Assembly (NCBI RefSeq): GCF_022581195.2
Contig: NC_061470.1
Coordinates: forward strand, 8,370,001-8,434,000
Length of the DNA: 64,000 nt
Origin: Helicoverpa zea
Lineage: Eukaryota; Arthropoda; Insecta; Lepidoptera; Noctuidae
Direction of reading: 5' to 3'
Below the pieces are notes generated by a model. The model was not told where the DNA came from and ran no database searches. It was given only the letters and a program-made list of their open reading frames with translations. Position numbers and translations under genes: made by a program. Shown here in pieces: positions 1 to 12,300 of the stretch; position 1 is the first letter of the stretch, and each line of letters begins with the position of its first letter.

Positions 1-37
1 CCGGGGTGGGGACAGACACATACACATAGATGAACAT

Positions 38-227
38 AAAGGTAAGCCTCCACAGGCACGCAACGCAAGTATGGACGCATCGCACGTAACGGATTTTACC
101 TTGCCTTGTATTCATACAACGGCGTCCACTGATCCGCATCGTATGGACGACTCAGATACATAATATAGCTATGCTATAAAGCGATATGTCCGATACGTGC
201 GATGCGGGCCTGTGGACGCTGACCTTT
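38..227. repeat. MITE-like inverted-repeat element
   Basis: The arms at 38-57 and 208-227 are reverse complements over 20 bp with two mismatches (core ccacaggc/gcctgtgg). Further partial complementarity (gcatcgcacgta) lies inside. This is the layout of a small non-autonomous DNA transposon. No coding capacity is visible. It lies downstream of the last visible OSBP exon, probably inside an OSBP intron. Confidence 0.5.
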
Positions 228-337
228 AAGAATCTTACATTAACTATGTTTGAGTGGGTCAGTTGGAAAGCCCAGAAGACATTTTTTAAATAGGTATTAA
301 AAACTTGTCCAATACCTATACTATATTTGAATAGGCA

Positions 338-723
338 CTTAAGGGGAATGCTTCAATTGGTAGCGGTAAATTCAAATACATATAAAATGGTTTCTTGGTG
401 CTGAGGTAACTCAGTTAACATTCGATATTAGGCGTCATCTTATCGATCGCGGTAATATTAGCATATTACTTTTGATGTTCCCGTTTAACTCCGAAAGTTC
501 TTATAATTCGAATGTATTGTTATATTTTGCATTAAAAAGCTTATCGTATTGCATTTAAATTGTAAGAACTTTCGAAGGAATAAAAGACATCAAAAATTAC
601 TTTGAGATACATTATTGCCGCAATCGATAAGATCAAGCCTCATATCGTATGTAAACGTAGGTAAAACATCAAAAAAACATTTTATTTTTTATATCCCGCT
701 ACCAGTCGAAGCATTCACCTTAA
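338..723. repeat. Foldback MITE, about 390 bp
   Basis: The left half pairs with the right half almost throughout: around 339-366 with 695-722 (shared core gaatgcttc..tggtagcgg) and around 425-510 with 555-650 (shared core cttatcga and gaaagttctta). The centre is near 531. The arms are clearly diverged, so this is an old foldback element. No ORF of interest is present. It probably lies in an OSBP intron. Confidence 0.6.
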
Positions 724-935
724 CTAGATGTGAATAATATTTTACACAAATACATATAAAACAAATAAACTACTGCTTAAAATAATGATACAATTGAAAA
801 AGTTAATAAATAAAGAAGTTATAATTATTGTATTTACATCATTTTGTAGCCACATTTTATTTTTAAGCTGACTTTTTAAGTAAAAAAACATATCAAGATT
901 GTTTATCTTTAGTTATGTGCCTATACTATATACCT
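720..935 (+). repeat. Dispersed repeat, copy A (copy B at 52880-53065)
   Basis: This AT-rich segment aligns with 52880-53065 in the same orientation. Shared blocks include acaaataaact, gcttaaaataatgat, the attttatttttaa region and tgtttatctttagtt. The family is not identified. The stretch from 936 to 1580 shows nothing else I can name and is probably OSBP intron. Confidence 0.5.
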
Positions 936-1580
936 ATTACTCAAAAATTCAATAAAATATGAATATAATTAAGTCTGCTTGTTCACAGTCGGATATTGCC
1001 ACCTGCTAAAAGTTTCATTGGTTATCTAATTAGATAATAACGAGATATAAATTAATTGTGATATTAATATCGACTTAAGGAATTACATACAATGTATTAC
1101 ATAGAATTATTTAATCTAATGGGCAAATTACAATGTTACTGAGATTTCTTTGTTTTATGATTGACTGTTGACACTTAGATCTGTTTGAGTCATTTTGGGG
1201 CGGTATTGATGCTTTATAAATGCGTATATATTTTTATGCTTACTTAATAAATATTTGGTGTGGACTTCAGTGGCCTTGAGATTAAAGTTGCACCTGCACA
1301 CTACGTATGTATGTGTTGATTCAAAGTCTAGTAAACATACCAGTAGACCACTGATTAATATTAACATTACTATCTTGAAATAAGCCGCTATCCGCCTTGA
1401 GCAAGCATGACGATCATTCATGCTGTCTCTGCAGCTGTCATCAACAATGGATAGGTCGTTTATAAACAGTATTTTTAACATTATAGGTTTGAACTCCAAG
1501 CTGGTACAGATGTTCTTGCTCTTCTTGGTCCTTCTCCGCAGTCTTGAAATAAATGATAGCAAAAACTATACTAAACTTAC

Positions 1581-4500
1581 CAGGTGTAGTATTGCGAGCA
1601 GTAACAGTCTTCTCAAGATTGTCGTGCTGGCGGGCGAGTTGCTCGACCACTTCTTGCAGCCGCATCTTTTGTTCACGCTCGTGTTGCAGCGCGCGACTCA
1701 TGCGGGCTGAGGACGCCGCTGCCGCGCTCATGAACTCGGAGCAAGCCTGGCAACAAACGTACAGGTTTACTAATATTATTACTACATAGTATAAAACAAA
1801 GTTGGTTTTTCTGTCCCGGTGTCCCTTTGTACGCGTAAATCTTCAAAACTACGCAACCGATTTTCATTTGGTTTTTATAGCTAGAGTGATTAAAGAGGAA
1901 GGTTAATATGTATTATAACAAACATCTATTTGATGTATGTGTGGAAATACTGTAATCCCATGCAAAGCCGGAGTGGATAAAGTGAGTTTCTTAGGCTTAG
2001 ATGTTAAAGCGTCTGAGCCAATTGAGATAGAATAAGCATGGAGAAAGTGGTGCCTTGGAATCCGGAAGTCGGGGCGCGAGTTAAATCTAGTATAAGTAAC
2101 AATAATTTTATACGAATTTCACCTCACGGTACCTCATCATAAAATCAGGAGCATTAAGCTTTTTTAGAAGACAGTTAAAACGCGCAAAAGGACATTTATT
2201 TAATGGGTAAAATCCGAATTAAAGTACATAAAGACTACACTCACATTCATCATAGCATTGCAGGATATCCTAAACAGCGTGGCTCGTTCAGACACTTGTT
2301 TCGTGGTATCCGTTGGTGGGATCTCAAGGTCAACAAGTGACCTCTGCAAGGCTGCCCCATGCCTGGCCACCAGTTCCGAGCAAGTGCGCAAGTCATGGAA
2401 CCTAGCTGCCAGTTCTCTTGCAATACCACCCGCGTCTTCCCCTTCTCCTTCCCCACTTCCCGCTACTACTACTCCTGTCGACATCTGGTCTTCATCGTCA
2501 TCGGATTCTTGAGCTCGGCTGGATAAAATGTATTTATGTTTTAGGCAAAAATAAACATAATTTTATGTGATGTGACAGTTTTAACAAAAAGATGTCCATG
2601 AATCACCATGGCCTTCTTTATAATGTGTTCTAAGTGCGTGTGTCAGTTATAATTGGTAGCATATAAGTACTGTACTATGGATCATTGTCATGTAATCACA
2701 AACAATTATTTTGTTTATATATCTAAATATTTTATGAAAACTTTTAGATTTGCCACATAGACTGGACCTATTTGGCGCAACCTTTTTTATTATTTTTTAT
2801 TTTTTTAGATTGAATTGTTGTAGAGATGTTCCTATCGAGAATTGTAATTTTCTGAACACTATAACGTAATCTAAAACCGAGTTTCAAGATATTTCCGATA
2901 GGAACACTTACATTGCTTTTGCCTTAGCCAGCTCTAGAGCAGTAACCCAACTCTGGCGTTCCACTTCATCATGAGCCCTGATGTGGAAGGTTTGCGTGCC
3001 TCCGTTACTGATGACAAACGTGCAGGAGTCTGCCGTGTGGATGAGGGCCCCCAGCAGAGATATGGTGCCCCTGCATGTATGGGCCATCTCTGCTTGATTC
3101 CTGAAATTATAGAATAACATTTATAAGTTATCCTTGTAGGTGTAAGAACACTTTTACAGATTTTATAATCATTAAATCTTAACTGTAACTAGTTGTTCAT
3201 TGCACTCTGGTGCATTTATAGTTAGAATCAGTTGGTCAGTTTGGTCATAGTTTTATGCAAAACAAATTGCATAGTAGTGATCTCCAATCTGGTCTACTCT
3301 GCTGTACATAAATTATTTTAGGGTATAATTTAGGCGGTCACCAAAAATATTTTTAAGACTCTAAGCTGAGGCACCAAATAAAATAAACAACTCCAAAAAA
3401 AATAAATTGACTTTATTAAAAGGGCACTAAAGTATATAATATTATGATCCAAAAAAAATAAAATAACATCAGAAAAATCGCAAATCCCGCACAAATATTA
3501 TTTTTGGTTTCCAATATGGATTAATGGTCACCAAATTCTATCCAACTCAAAGATTAATATTACTACCAAAAATCAAAGTTAGTGACGAAAACGAATCGCT
3601 GCAAAACCGGACTCGACGTAGTCTTGTCTGCCCTACCCCTAGAGTGCAATTCAAAACCGCGTAGGCGCGGAGGGGCGAGGCGGCCTGCGAGCTCAGGCGC
3701 AGGTAGTTTCAGCGCTCGCCGCCGCGGCTGACGCTGGCCGGCGAGTAAGCCGAAGCTGCGGTGGTGAGCGTGAAAACCATCTGCGACGATAAGCTCGCAA
3801 GGGACCGCCGGAGCCCCGCAGCGCCGGAGCCGTGACAGAAGCCATGCTTGCTGCATGTTGTATGCTTACATTTTAAACGGACTGAGTTACACCCAAATTC
3901 ATATAACAATAAATAAGCGACGTACGTTTGGGAACCCCAGTATATTAATTGGTATTTGGGAAATATTCTAGCGATCGTTAGCTTTTTTAGCCTAACAAAA
4001 ATGACCAAATTAGAAGTCATGGTATTACATAATTGGTAACATCTAATTAGTGACAATATATAATATTTGGTCTAAAGTGTATTTTAAAGGCTTCCATTTA
4101 TTTTTTTAGTAGTCAATAATACGAAAAAATGGTTTTATTTCATAATATTTTAGGAAACGTTATTTGGTGACCATTTACCCATTTTGGTAACCGTTTAGAA
4201 TTTTTTTGGTAGTAAAATAGGTACTTTTTTGAGTGGTGTTTAAACACAAGCCATTATTTTAATCAACTGTAGTTTTTTTTGGTCATCCTCTTTTTACATT
4301 TAGTCATTTCTATAAATAATTACCCTACACTTTGTTAAATACGGATCATTTCATGACTATTTATGTATGTGGATCTCAGGTGTACAACCTTCTTATTTTA
4401 TATATCTCTTTTTATGTTGGTTATTCATAAATAATCATGTTGGTCTAAAATTCAAGTCTGAGATCTCACTTAATACTATAAACATGCAACTGAAAGACTG

Positions 4501-5808
4501 TGTTTATGTATGTTTGTTACTTCTTCACACACAAACAGCTTAACAGATTTGAATGAAACTTTACAGTAATACCTTGCACTTTACACATGCGTATGCTACT
4601 TTATATCTGTGTGTAAGCAGTAGTTCTCTATGTTATTCAGGTAAAACTGTAAATACAATAAATTGTTGAAAGTTTCTTCTAACCTACAGAAAGACATGTC
4701 TTGTGTTGCTGGAGCAAAAACACATAGGAAGTGGTGAAGGGTGGTAGTTTTGGGGGCTGTCTTTTGTAAATTTCTGACTTTCAAAAAGTGCTGTTTTGCA
4801 GCAAAGTTTGAATAAACGAATTTTGATTTTGTAACAGCTAGTATATTTATAGCTTTGTGTGACTGAAATGGTACACATACTAACCAGTGAGAAATGAGCC
4901 TAATTAGTACACATTAGCATTTAAAGTAGTCAGTTGGTATCAGGAAAAGTCTCTAAAAACAATTAACACAGTACTACTACATGTATGTAGAAAAACTTGT
5001 TAGCCTTGAAAACAATAACAGTGTAGGTATTATGTATTTAAAAAAAATGGCACAACATTAAAACTATTTTTTTGTGATATTTTACTGTTAGGCTAATCCA
5101 TGTGATATCTTGCCGATTTAATAATTTTGAAAAAATACGTTATTAATTTGCATTAATTTGTGTTAGTAATCAATGATTTTAATGACAAGAAGTAGATATT
5201 ATTTAATAGCATTTAATAAACAACAGCTGCATGTTGTAACCATTACTAATGCGATGATGATTTAATCAATAGCAAATGTAGAACAAAACTATGAACTATG
5301 CATCTTTATTATCACAAAAATCTAATTATTACAACTTATCTACTGTCACTGTCAGCATACAATGTACTACTGTATGTAAAGTACTTTTCACTATATTCCT
5401 ACTAATTACGACTTCGAACAATGCATTATTAACATTACGTAAAGTACCATATCTTTACGAGAAAACTTTTATGATATTATGATTTAATACAACAAGAAAA
5501 CCAATTAGAAATACTGCAAAAACACTGCGTCATACTAAAAAATCTCGATATTAACCTCTCTTTGCTCTGATGAAACTTCCAAGCAAGTAAGTCATTACTG
5601 ATATCAATTTTCGGCTGATACGAAACAGCTGGAAGGTACAAGCAAGAATCTAGTACGAAAATTACCTGTAATACGACAACAGTCCATTCGACAACACGAA
5701 CCATCTTCGCTGATAACCCTTCAAATAATTTGTCCACTTGAATAGCCAGCCCTTTTTTTCGGGATCCCCAGGTATTGGCTGACCCTTGGCTACGATAGCA
5801 TCCGACAT
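1581..5808 (-). CDS. Osbp: Oxysterol-binding protein (OSBP), N-terminal exons only
   Basis: OSBP is a lipid-transfer protein at ER-Golgi contact sites that exchanges sterol for PI4P. Four minus-strand exons are visible: 5666-5808 (ATG at 5808), 2912-3100, 2245-2518 and 1581-1746. All have GT..AG borders and compatible phases, giving about 257 codons. Residues about 17-110 form a PH domain (KGWLFKWTNYLKGYQRRW, then SCTFVISNGGTQTFHI and a closing helix with RQSWVTALELAKAKA). Exon 3 encodes an acidic stretch followed by a helical region. Exon 4 begins ACSEFM and carries the coiled-coil HEREQKMRLQEVVEQLARQH typical of animal OSBP. The FFAT motif and the C-terminal sterol-binding domain must lie beyond base 1. 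The start Met is the first in frame with the PH domain. The gene is head to head with AIFM3. Identification is firm; the protein is incomplete here. Confidence 0.93.
1781..1990 (+). mobile_element. Helitron-like non-autonomous fragment
   Basis: The segment actacatagtataaaacaaag...gcaaagccggagtgg matches the layout of the element at 51942-52076 (actacattgtataaaacaaag...gcgaagccggagcgg). At this copy the terminal CTAG is not clear, so it is probably decayed. It lies in the intron just upstream, in gene orientation, of OSBP exon 4. Confidence 0.55.
3338..4285. repeat. Unclassified element with recurrent (t/g)accaaa motifs and a GC-rich core
   Basis: This lies in the large OSBP intron (3101-5665). 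The motif accaaa or its near variants recur in direct orientation on the left (3338, 3371, 3528, 3561, and 4001 in the middle). They recur as tttggt on the right (near 4063, 4163, 4182, 4205, 4277). A GC-rich core at 3600-3850 contrasts with the AT-rich surroundings. Clustered subterminal motifs in opposite orientation are known from several DNA transposon superfamilies; assignment here is inference. The open frames in the core do not look like protein. Confidence 0.4.
4738..4815 (+). repeat. Dispersed repeat, copy 1 (copy 2 near 30940-31010)
   Basis: Both places contain ggggctgtcttttg, then ttgac-like sequence, aaaagtgctg and tgaataaacg. This is probably the 3' end of an unidentified interspersed element. 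The rest of the intron at 4816-5665 shows nothing I can support. Confidence 0.45.
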
Positions 5809-6388
5809 TTTTTTCTTTTTAACACAATTTAAATTAGAAAAACATATTAATTTAAACTCTCTACCAGCCACGTCCGTCGTCGATTCACAACTTATTTATT
5901 ATCTGTTAAAATTCAATCTAGTTCATTTCATTCGTTCGAATCATATACTCTAATTTTTAGGAACGCAACAAAGTCTAGTGAAATCCTTTTTAAATCGTTA
6001 CACCTTTCTTAACTGCACATTTTAAAGTCGTCAGACTTTTAGCCACTTTTAGCTTTTAGTTCCTCAATTGGTCAAGTAAGTAGGGCCAACCGGTGTCGTT
6101 CTCAAAAAAGCTGTTTTCTGTGAAACATTCCGCACGAAATCCTCAAAACTATTCTTACATATTTCTAACTCTTATGAGTTTTGTTTCAAATGTAGAGCAC
6201 AAAAATATTTTTACATTACATTTTAGTTTGAGTTTTTGTTCTAATTAATTTTATAAATATTTTGCCCTCAGATTTAGTCCGAAATTGCGATATCTTGTTG
6301 ACAACACTGTGTGGTACTTCCGTTCGGAATTCCTTAATTCCGCTTCATTCATTCATTCGTTAATTTGACAAATAAATAAAAAAAAACA
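5809..6388. promoter_or_regulatory. Shared divergent promoter region of OSBP and AIFM3
   Basis: The start codons of OSBP (5808, minus) and AIFM3 (6389, plus) are 580 bp apart with no gene between them. Both transcription starts should lie here. I see no convincing TATA box. Repeats of cattcattcgtt occur near 5923-5937 and 6344-6359. The call rests on gene arrangement, not on a recognised motif. Confidence 0.5.
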
Positions 6389-9300
6389 ATGGTATTATTT
6401 CTCCGTCAAAGTTGCGTGTTGGTCAGCAAGGTTGCTAGTCGTTTTGTCCAAGGTAAAACCTTTCACGGTTTAACTGGAAGTGATCTTTGTTTTATTATTC
6501 GTTGTCAGATTTTGGAACTAAAGTACAAAGGGCAATAATATTTGAGGTTGTGATAAAAAATATCTGTGTAAATTTTTTGCATCCAATTTTATCATTACAG
6601 TTTTTTAAATAAAATAAAAATTTTCTTTTAGGTTCTTTTTTGTCCAGCACAATGGGCAGTTCCTATTCAAGATCTTACTCCCCTAACTGTGGCCAGAGTC
6701 CGGCAAGTGCCGAAAGCCGTGAGTAATATTTTATATTAATTTATTCAATGAATGTGAAACAAAAATTGTAAAGGTGTGCCCAGGATATCTGACTGCTCCA
6801 GAAACCATTGGAAGTAGGCTAAAATAGTCTGACATAGTAAGCATGTATTTCAATGACCTTACATTATTTACAACCATACATGATTTACAATTTCATGAGG
6901 AAAATGTTGAGAAGTAGGTACTTAATTTATCATCAAATATTAACTCAGTTCTTCGTTTTGAGTTGGCAAAAGTATTTTGTTTTTCAAGGTTCCAGACCCA
7001 AAAATAAAAACAGGACCCTATTACAAATACCTTGCTGTCCATCTGTTGCCAGGCTGTATCCTATGAACTGTGATAAACAGAAGAATTTCTGCAGATGATT
7101 TATTATTGTTGCCGCTATAACTGAACTGAAAATTAAAACAAAATGAATATTTAAATATTATGGTATGAAATTGTTTGTGCAGGAGTCTGAACCCACTTGG
7201 TGGTTTTTCCTCCATATCCCTCTGGACTATATTATTTTATTTTATCGAAGTGCATGAATTACTGTAAGAAATCCTTGATTCTACTGTCTAATTTAAATTA
7301 ACTTTTGATTCTATGATTGAAACTCTGATTCTGATAAATTTCCTATCTGTGCTAGGAATCCCTTTAAATAAGGTTCAAGAAATAAATCTAGAAGTATTTA
7401 GTAGGAATTTCTTAAATTGATTTATTGAATGTGTTACCAAGTCATGGTGGCCTAGTGGGTAAAGGACCAACCTCTCAAGTATGAGGGCACAGGTTCGATC
7501 CCAGGTCAGGCAAGTACCAATGCAACTTTTCTAAGTTTGTACGGGTAACTGGGTTGAGGAGGTCAGATAGGCAGTTGCTTCTTGTAAAGCAGCATACTCA
7601 GCTGAATCCGGTTAGACTGGAAGCCAACCCCAACATGGTTGGGAAAAAGGCTCGGAGGATGATGAATGTGTTACCAAGTATATATTATAAAACAAAGTAA
7701 TGGGATAATGTTTGTTTCTATTTTGTGTGCCAGCAGGAATTTTATGCAACGGATATTGTTGAAACTTGATAGTTATTTAGCTCATACAGCAGAATAACAT
7801 AAACATATCAGCTTTGGTTGTAAAATTATTTTGTTTTCCTGCATTTTAAACCGTAATGAGCACCTCCCATACAAAACTATACATTTCCCTACTTAGCCAG
7901 TTTCATTTGTAAGCCATGCACCAACTATTCATATTCATGGATAAAAGAGGGGTCTTGCTAAAAATCTAGGCCAAAACCACATCTTCGCATTTAATTCCTA
8001 TTTCAGTAATGTATTTAATAAGAACTGGTTGGAATCTGTATTCTAGAATAAGTTGTATGACTGTAAGCAAATTAACGTTCATAAGGTCGTAAGTTTTTAA
8101 ATTCAATACGTAAACCTAAAACACCAACCCAGATCGCAAAACGACTCGCTGAATAATTGTGGTTTGCCTAAAAACTACGTAAATTATTAGGCTGCACTGC
8201 ACAAGTACCTACCTTCCCATTGTCGTGTTCTTCTAGTTCCTTCCAATGTTATTTTACTAATCGCGATGAATATGGTACTATAGCGATATTTTGGTATCTA
8301 ACAGTCATGTCTTTATCTATGTAATGTTTGTATACTTTGACGGATACTTTCAAGGTTTATACAAGTTCGTTCCTGTGTAAAGTGAATTTTATATATTTAC
8401 ATATAGTTATCGGCACGGATAATGAGCTCTCGGCGGAAGAATGGGGATCGCTTTGCTCACTGTACACTTAAAGCAATAAACCAATAAATCACTTCTGCGC
8501 AGGTGAAGGTCAGGGCTCAATATCCTTGCCGATGAATCCGATGATTATACTGACTGCATTTCCTTAAGGCGACGAACTGGTCAACAATAATTCCATAACC
8601 GGCACGCGCATCTAAGGCGCCAAAAGGGGTCGGAGCGTCTGAGCGGGGCGAGGATAACAATACGCGCGCTAGCTTATAACTAAAAGTCGTAAGCTACAAA
8701 ATGGTTTTGTAATTTTATTATTTAGAAATTATAATTTGATAAAAAATCCTTCTACAATTTTAAAGAGTATGTATATACTCAACTACTATAAAAGTTAAGA
8801 GGCTTAAATCGGTCCCGTTTGCCCATAATATGTGAATCTCTTTTTAAAAAGAGGTATGTTTGATATATTTTTCTCTGTTATAAAAGTTACCTAATCATGT
8901 TTTGACGTCTAACAAAATAAGGTTTATATCATGAACTTTCAGGTAACCAAGTTGTATTTTGATCCATTTTGTATTTACTGAGAAAAATTGAGATCCTTGG
9001 CGCCAAAAATTCTAATTCGTCCTCTTAAAACATTACTATCTCATACAGGGGGCACAATATCCCGCGTGGAGTCAAGCAACAACTATGTCGAAGCTGTGGT
9101 CTGCAACGAAAATGATCTCAAAGAGAATGAAATGAAAGTTTTTGAGATTGGAGAAGAGGGCAAAGTATTGCTTGTGAAGCAGAAAGGAGAATTTAGTGCA
9201 GTCGGTACCACTTGCACTCACTACGGTGCCCCACTTGTCTCTGGAGCCCTAGGAGATGGCAGGGTTCGCTGCCCGTGGCACGGAGCCTGCTTCAACATAA

Positions 9301-12300
9301 AAACTGGAGATATTGAAGATTTTCCCGGCTTTGACTCGCTTCCCTGCTACCAAGTGACGGTCTCGGATAAAGGAGAAGTTAAGGTATGCATATTTTTATA
9401 TATTTCGTCAAGTTTTATTCTTGGTTACATCAATTTTGCTCTATGTAAGGTTTCGTAATACTTCCTCACCATATTACAAAACCTTAAATTAATTCAAATT
9501 CCTATTCGAGAACACTTTTTAAATATGCTCTTTTTCAAACCCAGTCTGGTACGTCAGCTCAGTCAGTGGACAACCGCATTTTATCTTTACTTTGGTCTCC
9601 TTTCTATACAATACACTGCCCATAGAAAAACGGGGCTACCAGAAGTGGTAGAAGTTGAGTTCTTTTTACGTTCAAATCTAAATCGTTCCCGTTATTCGTA
9701 CGTTTAGATTTTTTAAGCAACAGATTCTAAGCAATTTTGTGCAATATGAAGGTAGACTGATATAAAAAGGTTTATTTTTAAAATACAATAGTTTACACCC
9801 GTGCGAAGGCGGGTTGAGTCGCCAATATTTCGTAACCGCTATTTTAACGGCCACAAAGCTTATCTTAACTGAGTTAATGAAGTGTATCTTTGAAGTTAAC
9901 TGTGTGTGCGTTCGCGCAGCGGAATATTGTTGAATTTAAAGATTTTAATTATGCAGATAATTAGTGTATGACGTCCTATAATTGTGTATGGTAAATAAAA
10001 ATTTGTGTATGCAGCCATTGTGGAGAAATTCACCAAAAACAGATTCCGCTGGGCGAACGTTGGCGAACGTTGTCCTGGCGGAACTTTTTTCAATCCATAG
10101 ACTTTAGAAGAAAAGAGATGTGTCCAAAAATTAGTGTGTATTTGTGTATAATTGATTATGTATGAATGAAATCAGTGCATGCATTAACTTCGGAGAAATT
10201 CAAGTTTCCGCTACGCGAACGTTTGGCCATTAGCTAGTTTTCATATAAAGCGCTTACATAGAGAGCTGTAGATTTTTACATACGTTGTTTTGAATTTGTT
10301 TATATTTGTTTAAAAAAAAGATTTAGAAAAAGTCGTAGGGTTTAAAAGATAAAAATATAAACGTAAAATACACTTATTAGGTCTTCGTTCTTAAAGTATG
10401 CAGTTTGGGGTCTAGATTTTCACGTTTACACAAACCTTGTAAGTGTCTCCAACATGTTGCCAAGTATCAATGATGTTCCGTTAGTAATTAAAAAGTTATA
10501 GGATATTTTATTATGATATATGATGAATAGATCACTGTTTACAAAGCAGTCGAATATCACGACGTTCTAAAGGAATTGCATGGTAAAATGTATGCCAATA
10601 ATTAGTTTAATCATTCAACTATTCACTTGCAAAATTTCATGTCATTAAATTCAGTAATTAAAGAAAGACAATTATAATACTGACGGAGCATCGAAAACCT
10701 ACATAATCCGACCAAGTTCGGATAGCTACAAAAAAGCGGCCGTGCCATATGTCTAAGAAACGTTCTTAACTTGGAAGGTTAGTATTTATTAATATGGCAC
10801 AGTTGCGTACACAAGCGTTAGGAAAAAATAAAACAATGCTTCTTGAATGAAAAATATTTTTTTTATAATAATGCCACTATCTACGATAAAAATAAATCTT
10901 CAATTAACAAGTACTTCTCTATTTAAATATCCGTGTACAAAAATATTTTTATTATCATTACTTACATAAATTACTTAACTAGGTGATTAAAAATAACGTT
11001 AATAAACGTTACGTATTTTAACTAAAATGTCGTAGATAGTGGCGCTATTATTAAAAAAAAAAATTTTCATTCAAGAAATGCAATTGTTTTATTTTTTCCT
11101 AACGCTTGTGTACGCAGCTGTACCATATTAATAATTATACTAACCTTCCAAGTTAAGAACGTTTCTTAGACATATGGCACGGCCGCTTTTTTGTAGCTAT
11201 CCGAACTTGGTTGGATTATGTAGGTTTGCGTTGCTCCGTCAGTATTATAATTGTCTTTCTTTAATTACTGAATTTAATGACATGAAATTTTGCAAGTGAA
11301 TAGTTGAATGATTAAACTAATTATTGGCATACATTTTACCATGCAATTCCTTTAGAACGTTGTGATATTCGACTGCTTTGAAAAACAGTGATCTATTCAT
11401 CATATATCATGATAAAATATCCTATAACTTTTTAATTACTAACGGAACATCATTGATACTTGGTAACATGTTGGAGACTCTTACAAGGTTTGTGTAAACG
11501 TGAAAATCTAGACCCCAAACTGCATACTTTAAGAACTAAGACCTAATAAGTGTATTTTACGTTTATATTTTTATCTTTTAAACCCTACGACTTTTTCTAA
11601 ATCTGTTTTTTAAACAAATATAAACAAATTCAAAACAACGTATGTAAAAATCTACAGCTCTCTATGTAAGCGCTTTATATGAAAACTAGCTAATGGCCAA
11701 ACGTTCGCGTAGCGGAAACTTGAATTTCTCCAAAGTTTATGCATGCACTGATTTCATTCATACATAATCAATTATACACAAATACACACTAATTTTTGGA
11801 CACATCTCTTTTCTTCTAAAGTCTATGGATTAAAAAAAGTTCCGCCAGGACAACGTTCGCCAACGTTCGCCCAGCGGAATCTGTTGTTGGTGAATTTCTC
11901 CACAATGGCTGCATACACAAATTTTTATTTACCATACACAATTATAGGACGTCATACACTAATTATCTGCATAATTAAAATCTTTAAATTCAACAACATT
12001 CCGCTGCGCGAACGCACACGTTAACTGTACGGCATAAGTCTGATTATAGCGTAGAGTGCTTAGGGCGGTCTCTTTGTGATAATGACTGTATGTTTCCTAC
12101 TCTAGAATTCTAGATACATCCGTGTTCATGGCGAATGTTGTCAAAACTTAGTATGCAAACCGCATGCTAATCGGTTCAGCCAAACGTGAGATGATCGTGC
12201 ACAAACAAACACAGGTCAAACTGAGGACCTTCTTTTTTGAAGTTTTTTTTTAAACAGCTGCTGCTGTTACAAAGCTATTTAATAATTCGTATTAATTTTA

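Noticed and set aside
3563..3856. 97-codon minus-strand frame in the OSBP intron
   Set aside because: It follows a local GC-rich block; its Arg/Pro/Leu composition is what random GC-rich sequence gives, and it sits within a probable repeat.
5477..5737. 86-codon minus-strand frame over OSBP exon 1
   Set aside because: It is in the wrong frame relative to the PH domain and runs into intron sequence.
8988..9048. ATG at 8988 as the AIFM3 start
   Set aside because: A good acceptor at 9047-9048 and exact phase with exons at 6389 and 6632 show that 8988-9048 is intron; the upstream exons give a better N-terminus.
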